A stretch of 64,000 nt of DNA. Source: Nicotiana tabacum. Lineage: Eukaryota; Streptophyta; Magnoliopsida; Solanales; Solanaceae. The stretch is from the NCBI RefSeq assembly GCF_000715075.1, contig NC_134082.1, positions 192,809,948 through 192,873,947 of the forward strand. Reading direction: 5' to 3'. Position numbers and translations under genes: made by a program. Each line of letters opens with the position of its first letter. The first letter of the stretch is position 1. This document shows positions 56,528-64,000 of this stretch, in pieces. The notes under the pieces are model-generated. The model did no database searches. It was not told where the DNA came from and was given only the letters and a program-made list of their open reading frames with translations.

Positions 56528-56640
56528 CTTGTGGCACATTATAGCTATATTGTGCCTTAAAATCCTAAAATTTAAGACAATGGCATAGAGATCCATTTTG
56601 ATTTCGTCTTTCTTGATTATGAATCAAAATGAAAGGTTAT
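56528..56640 (-). pseudogene. TPS exon 2, 3' end
   Basis: Reads DLYAIVLNFRILRHNIAIMC followed by HK and a splice-donor-like AAG/GTATAC. DLYA.AL.FR.LR is the end of exon 2 in plant terpene synthases. A stop lies upstream and the first part of the exon is not readable in the 300 bp before it. Confidence 0.78.
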
Positions 56641-56958
56641 ATGATTTTGTAAAAATATACATTTCTAGCGATTTAAATTTTTAGATGATATAATTCACAC
56701 AATACCTGAACTACTCGCTCTTGGTATATATGTACATTTCTCACTTAGAATAAATAGACAAACTTTATGCAATCTTGCGAGAATAGGTGATACTCTAATA
56801 TTGTGACACATATATTAGAAGCAAGTCCTAATTCGTAAGCTTTCATCGTTTTGCTATCCACAATATAAACGTGGTGTAATTGTAATGGTAATTGTGTATT
56901 AAGTTTATAATAGTAATCCAGTTGGATTCACATGGCTAAAAAACCATAACACACTCAC
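56641..56958. other. Sequence between TPS exons 2 and 1
   Basis: Should contain intron 1 and the start of exon 2. I recognise no protein in it. Confidence 0.4.
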
Positions 56959-57107
56959 CGAATATTCACTCTTAAGAGCATGCAGGATGTGGCACTTCCA
57001 AATATTTGGTTTGTAGTTAGCATTCGTCATTGAAGGTTTTGATCTCTCTCACAAAGTGATTCAATCTTTATTTGGTTACAAAACACAACTTGCTGCTCAC
57101 TTGTCAT
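56959..57107 (-). pseudogene. TPS exon 1
   Basis: From an ATG at 57,107 (MTSEQQVVFC...) a frameshift leads into ANYKPNIWKCHILHALKSEY and a good donor site, TTCG/GTGAGT. ANY.P.IW is the conserved start of the mature enzyme. The RR pair expected nine and ten residues before the Trp reads MT. No plastid transit peptide is evident before this block, so a cytosolic form is possible, but the start may not be original. Confidence 0.8.
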
Positions 57108-57312
57108 TTAAAAAAAAAAGTGCAACAGGTCCTAGATGGCTATAATATACTATACAGACTTGAGAAAGAACAAATATTAAAATGTAATGGACCATGTCGA
57201 TTAAAGTAATTAGGGGTGTGCAAAGAAAACCGATAAATCACATCAAATCGATAATTCGAGTTAAATCGGAAAAAAACCCTAATAGTGATTTGGTTTGATT
57301 TGGCTTGGTATT

Positions 57313-57313
<1 letters not shown>

Positions 57314-57343
<30 letters not shown>
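57314..57343. repeat. Poly(A) run in the hAT-like element
   Basis: About 28 A residues in a row. It is internal to the element and not a retroposition tail. Confidence 0.85.
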
Positions 57344-57345
<2 letters not shown>

Positions 57346-57702
57346 CGACCATAATTGGTTTGGTTTGGTTTGGTTTTAACTAAAAATAAAGTAAAATCAA
57401 AACCAAACCAACCCGATAGTATATTTATACAAATTTTAAAAATACTTTTTATATATGAATATTTATTGTAATGTAATTTATACATATTTCTTAAACCTTT
57501 TCACAGTTTTAACTTTTAACATATTATTTCAAGTTTGGACTTAACATTCTTGAATGGTGAATAAATTTTATAGCCCATACATAAATGTAGTAACTCAAAC
57601 AAAGTTCAAATCAATACTAATGCTAACAAAAGAAATTCAATTCAACACTAAGAATGACGAATAGTGTTGGATATCTATTTTTTAGTTTTACATTGATTTA
57701 TT

Positions 57703-60425
57703 GTCACGACCCTAACCCCGAACCCGGTCGTGATGGTGCCTCTTGTGAAGACAAGGCCAGCCAACTAAACCCAATTCACTTGTTAAAGTAGTTAAGCAAC
57801 ATAAAAGCAGTCTGAAACGTGATTTAATGATAATAAGTAGCGGAAATACAACCCGACACAACTCAAATCGGGGTGTCACAAGTCATGAGCATCTCTAAAC
57901 CATATTACAAGTTTACTAAAGTCGTAACTAGTACAAATGATCGAAAGGAAATGGAAATGATAGAGAAGTAGAGACACGGCGCTGCGGACGGTAACAGCTA
58001 CCTCGTAGTCTCCGAAAAAACCGCCTGAAACTGGAGGAATCAACACTCAGGAGCAGAACCAGCAACGCCTGAATCTGCACACAGGATGCAGGAAGTAAAG
58101 TGAAGTACTCCAACTCAGTGAGTGACAAATGTAAATAACGACTGAAGGTAAGAAAACACGTAAAGCACAAGGCATGCTATAATGAAGCAGTAAAATTATT
58201 TAAAATCAGTAAAACAGGTCATTTACAGATAATTAAAAATAAGTAACAAATAGAAGTTCGCTCCTCGGGCACAGTATCAACAACTCCTCCCCTCGGGCAA
58301 TATCTCGGAACAGAACCAACCCCTCGGACTCAATCTCAGAACAATACCAGCCCCTCGGGCTCAATCTCACATCACAATGGGTACCCGCGCTTACTGGGGG
58401 TGTATAGACTTCGGGAGGGCCCTCCAAGCGCAATAACAAGCCATCTCATGGCATCAAATCTAGGCCCTCGTCCTCATATCAATTAAGCCAAATCGTGGCG
58501 TACATATCTCAGGCCCTCAGCCTCCAATCAGTATCAATGTGTCCTCACAATATAGGCTATCGGCCTTACTCAGTAAAAAATTACCACAAGCCCCTCGAGT
58601 CGTAGTAAAACAGTGTTTCTCAGCCCAAACATCATTTAAAATGTCATTTAAGTATTAAAAACTGAGTAAACATGGCTGAGTAGTAAAAACAGTGGAACTT
58701 AACAAGACTGAGTCCAAGTAATAAGTCAAAACAGTGAGGAAATAGTAATAAAAATCCCCCGAAGGGTTCAAATAGTTGGCACGCAGCCCAAATATGGCAT
58801 TCAACCCAAACAATGAGGATAGCAAATAGCTTTCAGTCAAATACGCGGTAAAACCATCAATTGAGACGGAACAATTCATAATCCCCAAATAGTGCACGAT
58901 CCCACGCTTGTCATCAAGCGTGGGTCTCACCTCAATATAGCACTACGATGTGCAATCCGGGGTTTCAAACCCTCAAAGCATCATTTACAATCATTATTCA
59001 CCTCGAACCGACTAAATCTCTTGCTCGCGACGCCTTTGCCCCTCGAATCGGCCTCCACGCGCATCGAATCTATCCAAAATCAGAACGAGGACGTCAAAAT
59101 ATGCTAAGGGAACAAAGCCCAAGAGAAAACCATCAATAAAGGGCACAAATCCTGAAATTACCAAAATCCGAGCCCTGGGCCCACTTAAATTTTTACATCA
59201 ATAGATTCCTCATCTCCCCACGAGTTCATACATATCAAAAATACCAAAATCGAAGTTCAAATGACTCCTCAAATCCTCATTTTAAGGCCTCTTAAACTCA
59301 AGCCTTAATCCTCCATTTCTAACCCTTTAATTCCTTTAATTACAGCCTTAATCCATGAAAAACTACCATAGAAATGTGTTTTAGGTCCAAAATCCTTACC
59401 TTAACGAAGTTTCCTTGAAATCCCTCTTCCAAATCGTCCAAAAGCTCTCAAGCCGAGGTCAAAAATGGTGAAATAACCCAAAATTCGCGAAGGGCTCTTT
59501 TAATTCATCTGCCCTAGCTTTTCCGCATTTGCGGCATCTTTTGTCACTTCTGCGCTACCGCATATACTCACTTAGCGGACCAATTCTGCATCTACGATCC
59601 AATCTTCGCACTTGCGGCTCTGTAGGTGCGGTCCAATTACCGCATCTGCAGATGCGGTTCCTGCCTCTTCCTCAAAATTCCACTTCTGGGGATCCCCTTC
59701 CGCACGTGCGGTCCCTAATCCGCAGGTATGGAAATACCCGAAGCAACAATATCAGCTGCTGCAACAAGGTTCCAACCTCTTCGTTAACCATCCAAAATCA
59801 CCCCGAGCCCCCCGGGACATCAACCAAAAGCACAAACATATTCCAATACCTTATTCAAACTTGTTTCAATCATCAAAACACTTCAAACAACATCAAATCA
59901 ACCAAAACTCCTCGGATTCAAGCCTAAATTTCTAAATCTTCCGAAACACGCTTTTGATCAAAAACCCAACCAAACCACGTCCGAATGACCTAAAATTTTA
60001 AACACACATCCCAAATGACACAAAAAAGCTACTGCAACTCTCAAAATTCCATTCCAACCCCTATATCAAAATCTCGCCTATCAACAGGAAATCGTCAAAA
60101 TCTCAACTTCGCCAATTCACGCCTAAATCTACCACGAACCTCCAAAATTCATTCCGATCATGCTCTTAAGTCACAAATCACCTCCCGAAGCTAACCGAAA
60201 TATCGGAACTCACATCCGATTCCTCTAACATATAAGTCAACATCCGGTTGACTTTTCCAACTTAAACTCACTCCAAAAAGACTAAGTGTCTCAAACCTTA
60301 CCAAATCCTTCCCGAACTCGATTCGGCCAACCCGATACCACATAACACGAATAATTAAAGCATAACGAAGTAGGAATGAGGAAAATGGAGAGGTAATTCA
60401 TGAGACGACTGGCCGGGTCGTCACA
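57703..60425 (-). repeat. Solo gypsy-type LTR E
   Basis: A 2,723-bp LTR from TGTCACGACC to GGTCGTCACA, with a perfect target duplication TTTAT (57,698-57,702 and 60,426-60,430). By its ends it is minus-oriented. It shares modules with LTRs A and B: a GCGCTTACTG...AAGCGC block (58,380-58,435), a perfect hairpin (58,901-58,924), the GGTTTCAAACCCT block, and a CTGCAGATGCGG-rich block (59,520-59,740). No internal region remains. Confidence 0.92.
58901..58924. promoter_or_regulatory. Perfect hairpin in LTR E
   Basis: CCCACGCTTG, loop TCAT, CAAGCGTGGG: ten paired bases without a mismatch. On the transcribed (minus) strand the apex reads TTGATGACAA. This matches the GATGAC loop of the hairpins in the LTRs of B. 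Confidence 0.6.
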
Positions 60426-60925
60426 TTTATAATAAAAATGTATAACTTAGTTTATCTTTTCCTTTAGTGCTTAGTTATGTAACTAATAGTACTTATTAGC
60501 TCGAATACATATTTTAGCATGATCTATACAGTATTTTTAGATTATGTTAATTTTTCTTATGCTTCATTAATTAGCAATATTTATTTTATGTAATTTTATT
60601 ATCTTTGTTATTGAATATTTTAGTTTAAAGTTATGACTTATCTCATATTATTATGTTATTTTCTTGCAAAATACATTATGTAGTTGTATCTTACTAAGAC
60701 TAAAGAAAAATCTGGAGTACAAGTTATATATTTTGTGTTATGAAGAGTTTACCAGGAAAAAATCCAAAAACCCGAATAAACCCGAAAAACCCGAGAAAAA
60801 TCGAGATTAAAAAATATTTTCTTGGTTAGGTTTGGTTTATAAATTTAAAAACCCGACACTATTGGTTTGGTTTGATAATTGAAAAATTCGAATGAACCCG
60901 GCTTATATACACCCCTAACAGTAAC

Positions 60926-61278
60926 GATTTATATAGACCAATCAGTATATAAGTCCAATTCGAAAAACAAATTGAGCCGCACAAAGATATATTACAAGTA
61001 CCCTCGACTTTTCTCCTGAAGTAGTTACGACAATGTGAATTCTAATTAGTGGTTTGAAAAATTCTTAGCTACCTTTTGTCCATAGATCTTGGCAATTTCT
61101 TTTTTCACTTTTTTTTTGAAAATGTTGTTTGTTCATGGAATATGGTTTAACTTTTAAAAAAAATTGATATATTTTTAAGTTCCCAAAATTTGGTTTAGAG
61201 CAATTGTTGGGTGAATGTTTTTCTTCTACTCACAAAACTTTAACTTTTTTCAAATAAAATATATGTTCAAACACAATT
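60926..61278. other. Unique AT-rich sequence
   Basis: About 350 bp between the hAT-like element and the SINE. I see no gene, repeat or element end. Confidence 0.4.
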
Positions 61279-61420
61279 TCAACAATAACAATAATAACCC
61301 AATATAATCCAACAAGTAGGCTTTGGGGAGGGTAGTGTGTACGCAGACCTTACCTTTACTCTGATGGAGTAGAGAGGTTGTTCCCTATAGATCCTCGGCT
61401 CAAGAAGACGAAAAGAGACA
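61279..61420 (-). mobile_element. Truncated TS-like SINE
   Basis: On the minus strand it contains GAGCCGAGGATCTATAGGG and GGTAAGGTCTGCGTACACAC, then ACTTG and GGATTATATTGGGTTATTAT. It ends in a TTATTGTTATTGTTG tail. I recognise the 3' body and TTG-type tail of the tobacco TS SINE group. The tRNA-like head is missing, and about 35 bases later the sequence meets LTR F. Confidence 0.7.
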
Positions 61421-63032
61421 ATATATCGGTAACAATAACAGAGGCCAGAAAGATAATGTAACACCCCGTAATTTGAATCGGTTGTGGATGCATTAAACAA
61501 GTATTAGCGTGATGGTAATTGAGTGGTTATGATAATAAGTGTACGAGGCATATTATAGGTGATTTGGGGTCTAAGGAGAGGCTTAAGTCCAAGCTAAGTT
61601 GAAAATTTTCATTATAGCTGAAAATTTGCAAATGAGTATGCACAAGACCTCACTTTGGACGAGAATATCTACCTGGATACAATGATTTGTGTGATGCAGA
61701 ACCTATCAAATTAAATCCCTTTGAGTCTAGTTTCCAACGCAACAAACCGTTCGTCATTTGGAGGTGTATACAGAAAGTTATAACCATTTTACTGCGCAGG
61801 TGTCACTAGCGCGAACAAGAGCGCGAAGTCGCGCGTTTTTGCTGAGTATTCTGCCTCCAACGAGCGAACAAGCGCGCGAGCTCGCACGTCTGGAAGGTTT
61901 TAAATATCTTAAAGACCGGAAATAAGAGAAATTGAGTCATTTCTCAAGCTTAGGGCTTTCTCTACACCCCCAACTCGACCAAGGCATCCAATTGCACACC
62001 GTGAGTTTTTAAGTGTGTTGTCATGGTGATTTCACTTCTCAATCACTAGTTACAACATGATTTTGATTGGGTTTCATAGGATTTCTTCAAAATCTCAAGA
62101 ACACCCCAAAAGTTGTCTTTCAAGATTTGGTCTACAAGAGGTAATCCTACACCCTTAGACTTACATATATGGTGTTATTATGGAATTATGAGTATGAATC
62201 AAGTATTACAACTTATGGTATGGTGATTGGAAGTCATAAATTCCCAATTTAAAAGCATGACCATGGTAGGGATTTAAAGGTGATTATTTGATAGGATTTG
62301 TTGGTTGGGTGTGAATGGATGGTCATACATATGTTGTTGGAAGTTATAAATTTGTTAGGAATGATGGTAGAATGAATTGTTGGTTAATGGTGATAGTTGG
62401 ATGAACCAACACTATAGTTATGAGGTGTAAATATCTATGCCTACAAGGTATTTGATAATATGCCTAAATGGCATAAGTTATGGAATTTATTACTAATATT
62501 GGGTTCCATTGGATGTTGTTGTTGTAGATTGAAGGTTCTTAGTAGTGTGGATCATTGTAGTATCACTAAGGAGCAAATTGAGGTATATGAGGCTAACTCT
62601 CTATGTTTGGGAATGTTAATGATTCTCCCTACATTACGTTTCTTTTATGACGTATCAATTACCTCAGAAATATAGTTAAGCCTAGTTCCTTGAATAGTTG
62701 TAGAACTTCTATTCTTTAGCTTCATAACTCGTTCATGACTTTCATTCTGAATGTTGTGAGCTCAGTGCGTATTCAATATAGACTTGGGTTTGATGCCCCC
62801 GAGTCTTAGTATAGATTACTCAGTATGCCAAAAACAGTTTCAGTGTTCACAATCAGTTCAAGAATACATGTCTCAGTCTAGTCCTATTCAGTATTCCAAT
62901 ATTATGTAACTCGGTGTGATGCAGTATTCCAGTATCATGTAACTCATTGTGATTTAGTATTTCACTATCATATATTGCAGTATGATTCTCAGTTCCTGAT
63001 TTTAAATCCCTGAATGTTGAACACTTGTATTT

Positions 63033-63175
63033 GGGCCTGAGGCCGCAGTTTATGCTTTGCGCATCTTTGGGCCTAAGGCCGCAGTTTATGCTTTATGCAT
63101 CTTTGGGCCTGAGGCCGCTGTTTATGCTTTATGAATCTTTGGGCCAAAGGCCGCAGTTTATGTTTTATGCATTTT
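63033..63175 (+). repeat. Four tandem 36-bp repeats in LTR F
   Basis: The unit begins GGGCCTGAGGCCGCAGTTTA and ends TTTATGCATCTTT. The GGGCCT.AGGCC start is itself nearly palindromic. The last unit is diverged and shortened. The repeats lie directly before the microsatellite. Confidence 0.85.
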
Positions 63176-63226
63176 GGACCTGAGATAAATTATTTGACTA
63201 GTTTTTTGTGGGGATGGAGCGCACGT

Positions 63227-63376
<150 letters not shown>

Positions 63377-64000
63377 CGCAGTTTCATGTTTAGATAAACA
63401 GGTTGTTCATCATTCAGAAGAGGGAGTATTCACATCCTTACTTTCTTGTTAAGTTATCAGTTTATCAGCTAGCAGTTCAGTTTCAGTGTTGACAGTTCTT
63501 TTGTTCAGCTATTTTACATACCAGTACAATTCAAATGTACTGACGTCTCTTTTGCCCGGGGCCAGCATCTCGCGATGCAGGTAATGATTTACAGGTTGAT
63601 GATTCAGAGCGCTAGGATTCTCGTACCAGCTATTTGGTGATCCCCAATTCTTTCAGGGCATTGTCATTGCTACAGTCTTCAGTATTCACATACATTTAGT
63701 GTTTTCAGTACTCAAATAGAGGCTTCGTAGACTAGAGTAACAGTTAGACAGAGTCACAGGCTTTCATATTAAGCTATGTTGGTTACAAATATGTTTCAGA
63801 ATTGTATTAGTATTTCCGCACTTTGATTTATATCATCCAGACTTTCTGTATATCAGCATGTGTTAGTTTATCTTCCAAATCCAATATGTTATGATACCAC
63901 ATGTTGATTCAGCTAGCCAGTTGGTTCGCTCGGTCACATGTAGTCAGGCACCGAGTGTCGTGTTACGTCCAGGCCCAGGTTCGGGGCGTGACATATCATT

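Larger units (their letters stand above)
37081..57107 (-). pseudogene. Terpene synthase pseudogene, dispersed by transposons
   Basis: Six separate minus-strand blocks read as successive parts of a plant terpene synthase, in the right order and mostly ending at splice-like sites: exon 1 (56,959-57,107), end of exon 2 (56,528-56,640), exon 3 (55,890-56,147), exon 4 with DDIYD (55,141-55,334), exons 5-6 (37,340-37,622) and exon 7 (37,081-37,205). Such enzymes cyclise or ionise prenyl diphosphates to mono- or sesquiterpenes. About 17 kb of retrotransposon DNA separates exons 4 and 5. Frameshifts, missing exon parts and a lost RR pair before the W of the RRx8W region make it a pseudogene. The subfamily is not decided. 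Confidence 0.87.
57211..60917. mobile_element. hAT-like non-autonomous element, split by solo LTR E
   Basis: The outer ends are TAGGGGTGT and ACACCCCTA. The flanks AAAGTAAT and ACAGTAAC agree at 6 of 8 positions, compatible with an aged 8-bp target duplication as hAT elements make. Both arms (57,211-57,697 and 60,431-60,917) carry GGTTTGGTTT, AACCAAACC and AAACCCGA repeats. The arms total about 1 kb without coding capacity. I know this sort of sequence as a common dispersed repeat in Solanaceae. Family assignment is inference. Confidence 0.6.

Noticed and set aside
57314..57343. Poly(A) run as the tail of a processed pseudogene or LINE
   Set aside because: It lies inside the arm of the hAT-like element, with the same repeat type on both sides and no coding sequence before it.

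Overview
The window is plant nuclear DNA and almost entirely transposable elements: by my boundaries about 95% of it lies inside recognisable elements. Ogre/TAT and Tekay-type gypsy elements, Tork-type copia elements and a tobacco-type (TS-like) SINE point to Solanaceae. Nicotiana is my best guess for the genus, at low confidence. No intact host gene is present. The one host locus I can read is a broken terpene synthase (TPS) gene on the minus strand. Its exons are scattered from 57.1 kb down to 37.1 kb because retrotransposons landed in it.

Region 1 (1-36,880) is a three-deep nest. A Ty1/copia element (copia K, minus strand, running off the left edge; its 5' LTR is 36,610-36,880) was hit by a Ty3/gypsy chromovirus of Tekay type (element A, minus, 2,245-35,412, target duplication CTTCT). 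One LTR of A was then hit by a 22.2-kb Ogre/TAT element (element O, plus, 2,964-25,187, target duplication TCCTC). Element O has 3.8-kb LTRs, a tRNA-Arg primer site, the extra ORF1, gag-pro, a candidate intron, RT, two RNase H domains, integrase, and a 3' untranslated region with a 1.2-kb tandem array.

Region 2 (36,881-57,203) is the dismembered TPS gene. Going down the minus strand it holds exon 1, the end of exon 2, an intron with a Stowaway MITE, exon 3 with a 42-bp tandem duplication, and exon 4 with the DDxxD motif. Next come a complete copia element (copia D, 50,180-55,031, target duplication ATTTC) and a second nest: a copia-type LTR (G) holding a solo gypsy LTR (C, target duplication CCTCA), which holds a 9.6-kb LARD-like element without genes (B, target duplication GTTAG). 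Exons 5, 6 and 7 follow.

Region 3 (57,204-64,000) has a hAT-like non-autonomous element split by a solo gypsy LTR (E, target duplication TTTAT), a truncated SINE, and a 2.5-kb gypsy-type LTR (F) with internal repeats and a long CA/TA microsatellite.

All element coding regions carry stops and frameshifts, so nothing here looks able to move by itself. The less expected signals are small RNA-like structures. A stem motif occurs four times in element O, at the gene boundaries. A hairpin with a GATGAC-type loop recurs in three different gypsy LTR families, and short hairpin repeats fill the LTRs of element B. All three show paired base changes that keep the stems.
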